NCBI RefSeq assembly: GCF_037076455.1
Contig: NZ_AP028679.1
Coordinates: 1,751,501 to 1,815,500 of the forward strand
Length of the DNA stretch: 64,000 nt
From: Desulfoferula mesophila
GTDB lineage: Bacteria > Desulfobacterota > Desulfarculia > Desulfarculales > Desulfarculaceae
Direction: 5' to 3'
Shown: positions 56,395-64,000 of the stretch, one piece after another
Layout: each line of letters starts with the position of its first letter
Numbering within the stretch: the stretch's first letter is position 1
The notes under the pieces: model-generated
Databases searched by the model: none
Seen by the model: only the letters and a program-made list of their open reading frames with translations
What the model was told of the DNA's origin: nothing
Translations under genes and position numbers: made by a program

Positions 56395-57350
56395 TGACCG
56401 CCATCCTGTCCGCCGACATTGGGGCCACCAACAGCCGCTTCGCCTTTTTCCAAGGCAGCGAGACGGCCGAACTGAAGCTGCGGCAGGACGTGTGGCTGGC
56501 CACCAAGGAGGCTGGATCGTTTCAGGAGTTGTTGGATCGCCTGCCTTCCAGCGATCTGGGCCTTGACCATCATCAGGCCGACCTGATCTGTCTGGCCGCG
56601 GCCGGGCCGGTGCAGCGGGAGTCCTATTGCCAGCCGCCCCACATCGCCTGGGACATCGACCTGGAGCGCGACCTGGGCCATGGGGTGCCCAGCCTGCTTA
56701 TCAATGATTTCGTGGCCCAGGCCTGGGCCTGCTTGTCGCCGGTGGCGGACCAGGCCCGCCCGGTGCTGCCAGGCCAGGCCGATCCCCACGCGGCCAAGGC
56801 GGTGATCGGGGCGGGCAGCAACCTGGGCCACGCGGCCCTGGTGCCAGACGGCAGGGGAGCCTGGACGCCGGTAGCCTCGGAAGGAGGCCACGCCGCCTTT
56901 GCCTTTCATGGCGAAAGGGAAGGCGCTTATCAGGCTTTCCTGGGCGCGGAGCAGGGCGACCCCTATCCCATAGCCGACACGGTGGTCTCGGGCAAGGGCC
57001 TCAGCTACCTACACCAGTTTCTGACCGGTCAAAAGTTGAGCCCGGAAGAGGTGGGCGCGGTTTTGGATCAGCATCCCGACACCCTGGCCTGGATGGCCCG
57101 CTTCTATGGCCGGGCCTGCCGCCAATGGGCCATGCAGGTGACCGCCTTGGGCGGGGTGTACATCGCCGGGGGGGTGGCCGCCAAGCTGCCGGCCCTGGTG
57201 GAGCATGAGCAGTTCGCCCGCGAGTTTCGCCTGGCCGACCCCAGCAACCGTATCTTGCGAGACATCCCGGTGTGGCTGATCGCCGACGAAAACAGCGGCC
57301 TGTGGGGCGCGGCCACCGCCGCCCTGGAACGCCTGGGGCCCCGCCGTTAG
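56391..57350 (+). CDS. glk: glucokinase
   Basis: A 319-residue hexokinase-fold protein of the bacterial Glk family: LSADIGATNSRFAFF (phosphate 1 motif), LLINDFVAQAWACLS with catalytic Asp, VIGAGSNLGHAALVPDG, VASEGGHAAFAFHGEREGAY and IAGGVAAKLP. It phosphorylates glucose at C6 with ATP. Its ATG overlaps the flavoprotein stop by 4 bases, an unexpected partnership for which I see no pathway reason. The phosphate-2 region reads GAGSNLG rather than the usual GPGTGLG, so activity or specificity may differ. Confidence 0.85.
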   Translation: MMTAILSADIGATNSRFAFFQGSETAELKLRQDVWLATKEAGSFQELLDRLPSSDLGLDHHQADLICLAAAGPVQRESYCQPPHIAWDIDLERDLGHGVPSLLINDFVAQAWACLSPVADQARPVLPGQADPHAAKAVIGAGSNLGHAALVPDGRGAWTPVASEGGHAAFAFHGEREGAYQAFLGAEQGDPYPIADTVVSGKGLSYLHQFLTGQKLSPEEVGAVLDQHPDTLAWMARFYGRACRQWAMQVTALGGVYIAGGVAAKLPALVEHEQFAREFRLADPSNRILRDIPVWLIADENSGLWGAATAALERLGPRR

Positions 57351-57428
57351 ACTAGTAATATTATATGAAATGGCTCGGGGCAAGGGAGGAGCCCGGGCCC
57401 AAGCAGGGGGTGGGAAAGAAGGCGAATC

Positions 57429-58085
57429 ATGAACAAACGCCGCGCCTTTTTCATCCAGGGGCTGCGGCTGTTGGGAGCGGCTTCCCTGGCCCTGTCCTGG
57501 CCCGGCCGCCTGTGGGCCCAAGGCAAGCGCCGCATCCTGCCCAGCCATATCAAGGCCACCGATCTGGCCCAATACAATCCTCGCAGCATCGACAACCGCA
57601 ATCTGTCCCTAACCCCCATAGACCAGTTCGGCACCATGGGCCAAAGCGACCTGGACGTGGATCCGGTCCGGTGGCGCCTGCTGGTGGATGGGGAGGTGGA
57701 GCGGCCCCTCAGCCTGAGCCTGGAGCAACTCAAGGCCCGGCCCGTGCTGGAGAGCAAGGTGCTCTTGATCTGCCCCGGCGTGTTTTCCTTCAACGCCCTT
57801 TACAAGGGCCTGAGCCTGGGGGCATTGCTCCAGGAGGCCAAGCCGCGCGCCCGGGCCGACCGGGTGACCATACGCGGCGTGGGGGGAGCCGGGGCCAAGG
57901 TGGAGCACTTTTCCCTGCGCGAGGTGCTGAGCGACGAGGTGTTCCTGGCCTACCAGGTCAATGGGCGCGATCTGCCCCGCAAGCACGGTTTTCCCCTCAG
58001 GGTGGTGGCCGGCAGCCACTACGGCGACGACTGGGTGAAATACGTGGCCCGAGTCAGCCTGTCGGCCAGCGGCAAAAAGGGGTAG
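57429..58085 (+). CDS. Tat-exported molybdopterin (sulfite-oxidase-fold) protein
   Basis: The 218-residue protein starts with a twin-arginine-like signal (NKRRAFFIQGLRLLGAASLA), then a sulfite-oxidase-type pterin domain: WRLLVDGEVERPLSLSLEQL, LLICPGVF with the cysteine that ligates molybdenum, and LPRKHGFPLRVVAGSHYGDD. Relatives include YedY/MsrP, which repairs methionine sulfoxide in the periplasm. The length is shorter than MsrP and no membrane haem partner is adjacent. The Mo/W block upstream could supply its cofactor. Confidence 0.85.
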   Translation: MNKRRAFFIQGLRLLGAASLALSWPGRLWAQGKRRILPSHIKATDLAQYNPRSIDNRNLSLTPIDQFGTMGQSDLDVDPVRWRLLVDGEVERPLSLSLEQLKARPVLESKVLLICPGVFSFNALYKGLSLGALLQEAKPRARADRVTIRGVGGAGAKVEHFSLREVLSDEVFLAYQVNGRDLPRKHGFPLRVVAGSHYGDDWVKYVARVSLSASGKKG

Positions 58086-58196
58086 GATAGCCTAGTTGCA
58101 GAGACCGTCCCCACCGTATGCGGCTCGATCTTAACGAGGGTGTTGCCGGGTGGCGAGGCGGTGGTTCATGGGCACGGCGCGCAAGAGAGATAGGAT

Positions 58197-59948
58197 ATGG
58201 CCGCTCGATCCACATCTGAGTTGACTCCCATCACTTCGCATTTCGACGCCTCCCCCGCCGGGGTGCTGGTCATCGATGCCAAGGGCATTGTGGCCTACGC
58301 CAACCCGGCCTGCGGCCGCATTTTCGAGCAGACGCCGGTGGAGATAGTGGGCACGCCCGCCGAGATTCTGGAGCCCGACGCCTGGCACGCGGCCCGCTCC
58401 ACCATCAACAGCGGCGCTCCCCAGTTGGGCCACCGGCTGCGCCTGGATCAGTGCAACGTGTTGGTCAACTATCTGCCCGTGTACGCCGACGGCAAGGTGC
58501 GCTGGGTGCTGGTGATGATGGGCGATCCCTGGGACCCGGAGCAGGGTTCGCTGTATCCCGAGCCCTACAAACAGGTGGCCTCGCAGCTGGAGGCCATCAT
58601 GGAATCATCCTTTGACGGACTGTGGATTGCCAACCACCAGGGGGTGGTGGTCAAGGTCAACCGGGCCGCCCTGCGTCTTACCGGCATGCCCCGGGAAAAG
58701 GTGGAGGGCCGCTTTGTGGGGGACCTGCTCAACGAAGGCAACTTCAACGATTCGGTAACCCTGGAGGTGCTCCGGCGCAAGACCACGGTGACCATGGTGC
58801 AGAGCCTCAAGTCGGGCAAGAAAATCTTGGCCACCGGCAGCCCCATCTTCGACGCCGAGGGCGAGGTGGCCTTTGTAGTCATCAACGATCGCGACATCAC
58901 CCTGTTGGACCGTATGCGCCGCCAGCTGGAAGAGAGCGAGGCGCAGCTGGAGCAGTTCCGCAGCACTTTGCTGGAAAAGCAGCTGGAGGAGATGTCCGAT
59001 GACCATTTCATGTGCCGCAGCCGGGCCATGCGCGAGGTCTACGAAAAGGCCCTCCGGGTGGCTCCCACCAACTCCACGGTGCTGATCACCGGGGAATCGG
59101 GGGTGGGTAAAAGCATGCTGGCCAAGCTGATCCACGCCAAGTCGCCCCGGGCCCAGGGGCCCTTCGTGCGGGTGGACTGCGCGGCCATACCCAGCTCTCT
59201 GTTCGAGTCGGAGTTGTTCGGCTATGAGCGGGGCGCTTTTACCGGGGCCAGCAGCCGGGGCAAGCCGGGCCTGGTGGAACTGGCCCACCAGGGGACCCTG
59301 TTCCTGGATGAAATCGGCGAACTGCCCCCGGAGCACCAGGTAAAGCTGCTGCGCTTTTTGGAGGCGCGGCGCATGATCAGAGTGGGCGGCTCGGTGGAAA
59401 AGGAAGTGGACACCAGGGTGATCGCGGCCACCAACAAGGACTTGGCCGCCGAGGTGGAGGCCAAGCGTTTCCGCCACGACCTGTTTTACCGCTTCAACGT
59501 GGTGCCGTTGTTCGTTCCCCCTTTGCGCGAGCGCCCCAGCGACATCCTTTATTTACTGGGGTTTTTCCTAAAACGCCTGGGCGAGGAAAACCAGATACAC
59601 AAGCAGCTCAGCCCCGAGGCCCGCACCCTGATGCTCAACTACAGCTATCCCGGCAACGTGCGGGAGCTGGAGAACATCGTGGAGCGGGTGCTGATTCTCA
59701 GCCCCGGCGAGGAGGTGCGGCCCGAGGATCTGCCCGGCGAGGTGCGCAAGCTCCAGGACCACGACCAAAACCTGGACTGGGAGCAAGGGTTCGACCTGCG
59801 CCAGCGGTTGCGCGATCTCGAGTTGGAGTGGATTCGCGAAGCCCTGCGGCGTTTGGGCACGCAGCGCAAGGTGGCCGAGCATCTGCGGGTGAGCCAATCG
59901 ACCATCGCCCGGCGCCTGCAAGAGGAAGAAGAAGCTTTGATTCAATAA
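58197..59948 (+). CDS. sigma-54-dependent activator with two PAS domains
   Basis: A 583-residue regulator. PAS-like sensors occupy residues about 15-110 ([20 protein letters not shown]) and 130-245 ([20 protein letters not shown]). The AAA+ ATPase has Walker [10 protein letters not shown] near residue 299, GAFTGA and [19 protein letters not shown] Fis-type helix-turn-helix ends it ([15 protein letters not shown]). There is no phosphorylated receiver domain, so small-molecule or redox sensing through PAS is likely. A candidate -24/-12 promoter and an upstream dyad lie in the gap after this gene, making the next operon its probable target. Confidence 0.93.
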   Translation: MAARSTSELTPITSHFDASPAGVLVIDAKGIVAYANPACGRIFEQTPVEIVGTPAEILEPDAWHAARSTINSGAPQLGHRLRLDQCNVLVNYLPVYADGKVRWVLVMMGDPWDPEQGSLYPEPYKQVASQLEAIMESSFDGLWIANHQGVVVKVNRAALRLTGMPREKVEGRFVGDLLNEGNFNDSVTLEVLRRKTTVTMVQSLKSGKKILATGSPIFDAEGEVAFVVINDRDITLLDRMRRQLEESEAQLEQFRSTLLEKQLEEMSDDHFMCRSRAMREVYEKALRVAPTNSTVLITGESGVGKSMLAKLIHAKSPRAQGPFVRVDCAAIPSSLFESELFGYERGAFTGASSRGKPGLVELAHQGTLFLDEIGELPPEHQVKLLRFLEARRMIRVGGSVEKEVDTRVIAATNKDLAAEVEAKRFRHDLFYRFNVVPLFVPPLRERPSDILYLLGFFLKRLGEENQIHKQLSPEARTLMLNYSYPGNVRELENIVERVLILSPGEEVRPEDLPGEVRKLQDHDQNLDWEQGFDLRQRLRDLELEWIREALRRLGTQRKVAEHLRVSQSTIARRLQEEEEALIQ

Positions 59949-60053
59949 CGGCGATTTGATTCAAATATGCATATTGTAAGCGTGACCAATAAACCAGCGT
60001 TTAATATTATCGTAAATGATTACCTACCGTGTGGTCTGAGGGTTTAGGCCTGA

Positions 60054-60070
60054 TATAACAACCTGTTATA
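60054..60070. promoter_or_regulatory. perfect TATAACA-ACC-TGTTATA dyad, enhancer-like
   Basis: TATAACA at 60054-60060 and TGTTATA at 60064-60070 are exact inverted copies separated by ACC. The site lies about 225 bp before the sigma-54 type promoter, the distance expected for an activator binding site. The PAS-AAA-Fis protein encoded immediately upstream is the natural ligand. Confidence 0.6.
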
Positions 60071-60280
60071 CATTTTTGTCGTGTCCGGTAGCGCTTCTCA
60101 TGGGCTGACGATGCTTTCCCTGTTGGGGCCGCCTTTGATGCAAGACCGCAACGTAATGCCGGGATAGGGTCTAATCGCCCCTCCGCCGCTCCTTAGCGTT
60201 TCATAGCTCCTTGGCCGGTAACTACTAAAAGATTAAATAAAACAGTCTGTTAGTTTTATGCGGTCACTATGTGTCTCTGG

Positions 60281-60297
60281 TTGGCACGGTTATCGCT
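60281..60297 (+). promoter_or_regulatory. sigma-54 (-24/-12) promoter
   Basis: TTGGCACGGTTATCGCT matches the consensus YTGGCACGRNNNTTGCW at every fixed position but one (TCGC for TTGC). With the GC at -12, transcription would start near 60308, just before ATG 60310. It faces the small-protein gene and the TorT-like/ABC operon. The adjacent activator gene supports a real promoter. Confidence 0.65.
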
Positions 60298-60309
60298 ATC
60301 AAACGGGGC

Positions 60310-60633
60310 ATGGAACCGCTGATTCCAAAGGAGATCGAGAAGTACCTGGACAGACGTCTGTCTCATCTTATCTCTCGCCTGGACCGTCCCGGGCTGCAAA
60401 GGCGCATCAAGGATCACCTCACCCAGTTGGAGGTGGACATCACCCAGGAAAGCATCATTTACGATGCGCTGGGGGTGCGCTGGTCGATTTTTTCCCTGCG
60501 AACCGAAAGCGCTCGCCCCTTGGTGGTGGAGCTGATCGAGCATGGATTTCCCCCGGATATCCGCGGCATAGACGCACAACCCCAGCGGGACAAGGAAAAA
60601 CCGGCGCCTTCAGCGCCATGGAGAGGCCGATGA
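60310..60633 (+). CDS. small helical protein of unknown function
   Basis: A 107-residue protein, highly charged (LIPKEIEKYLDRRLSHLISR), with no signal peptide or recognisable domain. Third-position GC is high, like neighbouring genes, which supports coding. The frame is open back to GTG 60271, but that start would lie upstream of the predicted sigma-54 start site; ATG 60310 would give a nearly leaderless message. It ends 129 bases before the TorT-like gene. I do not recognise the family. Confidence 0.5.
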   Translation: MEPLIPKEIEKYLDRRLSHLISRLDRPGLQRRIKDHLTQLEVDITQESIIYDALGVRWSIFSLRTESARPLVVELIEHGFPPDIRGIDAQPQRDKEKPAPSAPWRGR

Positions 60634-60762
60634 GGCCGGGAGCGAAGCCGGGTAGCCGCTTGGTTGGGCGGCCGCGGTGTTTGCCCGGCCAAGGGAAAAA
60701 TTCTGGGCTTGCCGATTGGGTGGGCCTGAATGGTTACTTAATCCACAGGGAGGTACAAGGAT

Positions 60763-61914
60763 ATGAAAATGCATAAATTTGGAACCCGCGCGTTGGTGGT
60801 CATGTTGGCCACGGCCGCTTTGCTGGTGGGCGGCACCATGGCCCTGGCCAAGGACGCCGGGCAGTGGTGGCCGGTAAAGGTCAACGCCTATTACGGTAAA
60901 TACGACGTCAAGATGAAAAAGCCCGGCCGCCCCTGCGGCAGCCTGGAAGGCCCCAAGGTGCAGGACTGGGTTCCCCCCATGAAGGCCAAAAAGCCCTACA
61001 CCATCGGCGTGTCCTTCCCCCACCTCAAGGATCCCTATTGGCTGGCCGTCAACTACGGCATCGTCAGCGAGGCCAAGCGCCTGGGCGTGGGCATCAACCT
61101 GGTGGCCGCCGGCGGCTATACCGAGTTGGCCAAGCAGGTTAACCAGGTGGAAAACCTTTCCCAGCAGGGCGTGGACGGCATCATCATCGGTTCCATCTCC
61201 TACACCGCCCTGGACCCCATGGTTAAGCAGATCACCGCCAAGGGCATTCCCGTGGTGGAGGTCATCAACGACATCCAGGCTCCCACCATCACCGCCAAGG
61301 CCATGGTTTCCTTCTATGACATGGGCTTCCACGCCGGCGAGTTCGTGATGGGCGACGCCAAGGACAAGAAGGAAGTCAACGTGGTCTTCCTGCCCGGTCC
61401 GGCGGGCAGCGGCTGGGCTCCGGACACCCTGGACGGCTTCAAGGAAGCCATCAAGAAGTTCCCCGGCAAGATCAACATCCTGGCCGTCAAGTGGGGCGAC
61501 ACCGGCAAGGCCGTGCAGCTCAAGCTCATCGAGAACGCCCTGCAGACCTTCCCCAAGATCGACTACCTGATCGGTAACGCCGTGGCCGCCGACGCCGCGG
61601 TGGGCCCGGTGGCCGAGCAGTCGCGCAAGGACGTCAAGATCGTGTCCACCTACATCATTCCCCCGCTCTACGACAAGATCAAAAAGGGCCAGGTGGCCGC
61701 GGCTCCTTCCGACCTGACCGTGACCCAGGGCCAGATGGCCGTGGACATGATGGTGCGTATCCTCAACGGCGAAAAGGCGGGCAAGGACTTCCCCTTCCGC
61801 GCCGGTCCCATCATCCCCACCATCACCAAGCAGACCATCGACAAGTACCCCTACGACCTGCTCTTCGGGCCGCGCTCCTTCCGGCCCGAGTTCAAGGTGG
61901 CGCCCAAGAAGTAG
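60763..61914 (+). CDS. TorT-like periplasmic substrate-binding protein
   Basis: This 383-residue protein has a Sec signal peptide (LVVMLATAALLVGGTMALA) and a type I sugar-binding-protein fold: YTIGVSFPHLKDPYWLAVNY, QVENLSQQGVDGIIIGS and GIPVVEVINDI. The N-terminal WWPVKVNAYYGKYDVK and the overall plan resemble TorT, the periplasmic partner of the TMAO sensor TorS. No TorS or TMAO reductase is here; instead, sugar-type ABC ATPase and permease genes follow. It is therefore probably the binding component of an importer. A strong hairpin follows the gene. Confidence 0.85.
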   Translation: MKMHKFGTRALVVMLATAALLVGGTMALAKDAGQWWPVKVNAYYGKYDVKMKKPGRPCGSLEGPKVQDWVPPMKAKKPYTIGVSFPHLKDPYWLAVNYGIVSEAKRLGVGINLVAAGGYTELAKQVNQVENLSQQGVDGIIIGSISYTALDPMVKQITAKGIPVVEVINDIQAPTITAKAMVSFYDMGFHAGEFVMGDAKDKKEVNVVFLPGPAGSGWAPDTLDGFKEAIKKFPGKINILAVKWGDTGKAVQLKLIENALQTFPKIDYLIGNAVAADAAVGPVAEQSRKDVKIVSTYIIPPLYDKIKKGQVAAAPSDLTVTQGQMAVDMMVRILNGEKAGKDFPFRAGPIIPTITKQTIDKYPYDLLFGPRSFRPEFKVAPKK

Positions 61915-61934
61915 TGAAGCGCTCCTAACACCCC

Positions 61935-61974
61935 ACCGTGCCCGGCGGGCGGCGACGTACCCGCCGGGCGCGGT
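61935..61974 (+). terminator. very strong hairpin after the TorT-like gene
   Basis: GCCCGGCGGG (61940-61949) pairs perfectly with CCCGCCGGGC (61960-61969), and ACCG with CGGT extends the stem to 15 bp including one G-U pair. Only TT follows. It sits between the binding protein and the ATPase gene, where it could lower downstream expression or stabilise the upstream message. Confidence 0.7.
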
Positions 61975-61993
61975 TTCCCAAAAGTGGTGCAAC

Positions 61994-63550
61994 ATGTCCG
62001 AGCTTTTGCTTAAGGCCGAAAACATCACCAAGACCTTTCCCGGCGTGAAGGCCCTGGATAAAGTCAACTTTGATCTGCGCCCCGGCGAGGTGCATGTGTT
62101 GTTCGGGGAAAACGGCGCGGGCAAGTCCACCCTCACCAAGGTGCTGGCCGGCTCCTATCTGCCCGAAGAAGGCGCCATCTATTTGCGCGGCCAAAAGATG
62201 GATTTCAAAAACCCCTATGACGCGCGCAGCCGGGGGGTGTCGGCGGTGTACCAGGAATTCAGCCTGGTGCCCAAGCTCACGGTGCTGGAAAACCTTTTCC
62301 TGGGCCGCGAGATGACCAAGCGGGGCCTGTTGAACAAGGAGGCCATGCTCAGGCAGGCTCAGGCCTCCCTCGAGGATCTGGGATTTGACCTGGACCCCAT
62401 GGCCAAGGTGGGCGGGCTCAAGCGGGCCGAACGGCAGATGGTGGAGATCACCAAGGCCTTTCAGGGAAAGATGTCGGTGTTGATCCTGGACGAGCCTACC
62501 GCGTCCCTGAGCGACAAGGAGGTTATTCGCCTTTTTGAGCTCATCGATCGCCTAAAGGGCGAGGGGGTGGGAATCATCTACATCTCCCACCGCATCGATG
62601 AATTGAAAAAGGTGGGCGACCGCATCAGCGTGCTGCGCGACGGCCGCAACGTGGCCACCCTGGACATGGCCGATGCCGACGAGGAGAAGCTAATCTCCCT
62701 CATGACCGGCCGCGATTACGAAGAGATCTTCCCGGAAATCAACACCACGCCGGGCAAGGTGGTGTTGGAGGTGCAGAACCTGGCCACCATCTCGGGACTG
62801 CACGACATCAGCTTCCAGGTGCATGAAGGCGAAATCCTGGGCATCGCCGGACTGGTGGGCGCGGGCAAGTCCCGGGTGGGGCGGGCCCTATACGGCCTGG
62901 AGAAGATCACCGGCGGCACGGTGATCATGGAAGGCTACGCCGTGGAAGATCCCTCGCCCATCAAGTCCCTCAAGAGCGGGGTGATGTATTTCCCGGCCGA
63001 CCGCCACAAGGAAGGCCTGGTGCTGTGCCGCAACGTGCGCGAGAACCAGACACTGGCCTCCATCCCCCTGTTCGAGAAGAAGGGCTTCATCGACATGCGG
63101 CGCGAGGAGGGCGCGGTGCGCGGCATCGTCAAGAAGATGAACGTGCGTCCCGGCCGCATCCACAACCAGATAAACAACCTGAGCGGCGGCAATCAACAGA
63201 AGGTCATGCTGAGCCGCGGCCTGACCCGCGACGTCAAGCTGTTCGTCTTCGACGAGGCCTCCTGCGGCATCGACGTGGGGGCCAAGCACGACGTTTACAT
63301 GTTCCTCAAGGAGCAGGCCGAGCGCGGCGCGGCGGTTATCTTCATCTCCTCGGAGCTGCCCGAGGTGCTGCACCTGAGCCACAACATCCTGGTCATGCAC
63401 GCCGGCACCGTGGCTAAAACCATGCCCGGCAAGGGGGCCAGCGAGGAAGACGTGCTCAGCGCCTGTTTCGGCTATGAGTACGATGAAATCTGCCACAACG
63501 GTCACGGCGCCCCTGCTCACGGCTCCGGGCCCAACGCCATCGAGAGGTAA
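61994..63550 (+). CDS. sugar-type ABC transporter ATPase, two ABC domains
   Basis: The 518-residue protein has two ATP-binding cassettes, as in RbsA/MglA. The first shows GENGAGKSTLTKVL, GGLKRAERQMVEI as a degenerate signature and SVLILDEPTASLSDKE. The second shows GLVGAGKSRVGRAL, LSGGNQQKVMLSRG and LFVFDEASCGIDVGAKHD. Such ATPases energise importers for monosaccharides, autoinducer-2 and similar polyols. It lies between the TorT-like binding protein and a permease gene in one operon. Confidence 0.93.
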   Translation: MSELLLKAENITKTFPGVKALDKVNFDLRPGEVHVLFGENGAGKSTLTKVLAGSYLPEEGAIYLRGQKMDFKNPYDARSRGVSAVYQEFSLVPKLTVLENLFLGREMTKRGLLNKEAMLRQAQASLEDLGFDLDPMAKVGGLKRAERQMVEITKAFQGKMSVLILDEPTASLSDKEVIRLFELIDRLKGEGVGIIYISHRIDELKKVGDRISVLRDGRNVATLDMADADEEKLISLMTGRDYEEIFPEINTTPGKVVLEVQNLATISGLHDISFQVHEGEILGIAGLVGAGKSRVGRALYGLEKITGGTVIMEGYAVEDPSPIKSLKSGVMYFPADRHKEGLVLCRNVRENQTLASIPLFEKKGFIDMRREEGAVRGIVKKMNVRPGRIHNQINNLSGGNQQKVMLSRGLTRDVKLFVFDEASCGIDVGAKHDVYMFLKEQAERGAAVIFISSELPEVLHLSHNILVMHAGTVAKTMPGKGASEEDVLSACFGYEYDEICHNGHGAPAHGSGPNAIER

Positions 63551-63554
63551 TGTC

Positions 63555-64000
63555 TTGGACTGGCTAAAACGCATATTCATCAAGGTGGGGGTGCTCCCCT
63601 TCCTTCTGGTGGCTTTGGTCATCTTGTTCAGTTTGGCCGAGCATCGCTTCATGTCCCTGTCCAACCTGCTCAACGTGGGCCGCCAGACCACCTATCTGGC
63701 CATCGTCACGGCCGGTCAGATGCTGACCATCCTGTGCGCGGGCTTCGACCTCTCGGTGGGCTCGTCGGTGGCGCTCACCAGCATCATCACCGCCATGGTC
63801 GTGGTGTCGGTGGCCGACCCCACCACCGCCCTGATCCTGGGCATCCTGGCCGGCGTGGGCACCGCCACCCTGGTGGGCCTGGCCAACGGCATCACCATCG
63901 CCGTGTTCAGGGTCTCGCCTTTCGTGGTGACTCTGGGTATGCTTTCGGTGGCCCACGGCCTGGCCCTGCTGATCAGCAGCGGCGTGCCCATCTTCAACCT
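63555..64000 (+). CDS. sugar-type ABC transporter permease (partial at right edge)
   Basis: About 148 residues are present before the window ends. Translation probably starts at TTG 63555, with GAGAGG seven bases upstream and no fitting ATG. The RbsC-type pattern LNVGRQTTYLAIVTAGQMLT, LCAGFDLSVGSSVALTSII and VSPFVVTLGMLSVAHGLALL is clear. It forms the membrane channel for the preceding ATPase and binding protein. Confidence 0.92.
   Translation, partial: MDWLKRIFIKVGVLPFLLVALVILFSLAEHRFMSLSNLLNVGRQTTYLAIVTAGQMLTILCAGFDLSVGSSVALTSIITAMVVVSVADPTTALILGILAGVGTATLVGLANGITIAVFRVSPFVVTLGMLSVAHGLALLISSGVPIFN

Larger units (their letters stand above)
59949..60309. other. AT-rich regulatory region downstream of the activator gene
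   Basis: This 361-base gap holds palindromes ATTTGA-T-TCAAAT (59954-59966) and AATATGCATATT (59964-59975), a perfect dyad at 60054-60070 and a sigma-54 type promoter at 60281-60297. Base composition is far more AT-rich than in the flanking genes. No gene is seen in it. Confidence 0.7.

Noticed and set aside
1-64000. CRISPR array, tRNA, rRNA, prophage or insertion sequence
   Set aside because: I saw no regularly spaced direct repeats, cloverleaf sequences, transposase or phage structural genes.

Overview
The window is GC-rich, tightly packed bacterial DNA, coding mostly on the plus strand. Gene content points to an anaerobic Desulfobacterota (deltaproteobacterial) heterotroph, possibly a Desulfarculales-like sulfate reducer. 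The pointers are a tungsten-type aldehyde:ferredoxin oxidoreductase, a ferredoxin-linked 2-oxoacid oxidoreductase, sigma-54 activators, TAXI-type TRAP transport, several branched-chain-type ABC uptake systems and a GAK cluster. This placement is inferred from gene content; there is no rRNA or tRNA here to test it.

Layout. 1-2411: end of a sensor kinase, its NtrC-type response regulator and an archaemetzincin protease. 2440-3366 (minus): a GcvH-like protein without the lipoyl lysine and with two N-terminal four-cysteine repeats. 3952-12093: a catabolic operon with an XRE-cupin regulator, 3-hydroxyacyl-CoA dehydrogenase family enzyme, complete Liv-type ABC importer, SDR epimerase-like enzyme and BKACE-type beta-keto acid cleavage enzyme. 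12313-19173: an IclR regulator overlapping an EPSP-synthase paralogue, followed by a TAXI-TRAP transporter and an MFS permease.

19414-26393: the most unusual block, seven co-directional genes ending at a strong terminator. They encode a PHP-type metal hydrolase, an amphi-Trp protein, a PhoU-APH kinase fusion, an ATP-grasp enzyme, an HprK-related kinase, a CofD-like protein and an XXXCH protein. These match the protein families grouped as the GAK (grasp and kinase) system, whose function I do not know to have been established. 26577-30512: GntR regulator and a four-subunit 2-oxoacid:ferredoxin oxidoreductase.

30889-43865: LacI regulator and a long redox and uptake cassette (SDR, iron alcohol dehydrogenase, second Liv importer, zinc alcohol dehydrogenase, MoaD-like protein, tungsten-type AOR, LarA-like protein). 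Similar operator-like elements lie on the lacI promoter and on the promoter of the next operon. 43866-44899 is mostly noncoding, with several strong RNA hairpins around a small Cys-rich protein gene. 44900-45811 is a stand-alone LigD-type polymerase domain. 46008-54063 is a molybdenum/tungsten block: FdhD, FmdE, two MoeA paralogues (one fused to a binding-protein domain), a ModE-like HTH protein, a degenerate MobB-like protein and the tungstate importer TupBCA. It would serve the upstream AOR.

54209-64000: TVP38 membrane protein, MerA/Lpd-type flavoprotein and glucokinase; a Tat-exported sulfite-oxidase-fold protein; a PAS-type sigma-54 activator; and an operon for a TorT-like binding protein with a sugar-type ABC importer that runs off the right edge. 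A near-consensus -24/-12 promoter and an upstream dyad lie between the activator and this operon. Four of the five binding-protein genes that begin transport operons carry a strong hairpin next to them without a U-tract.
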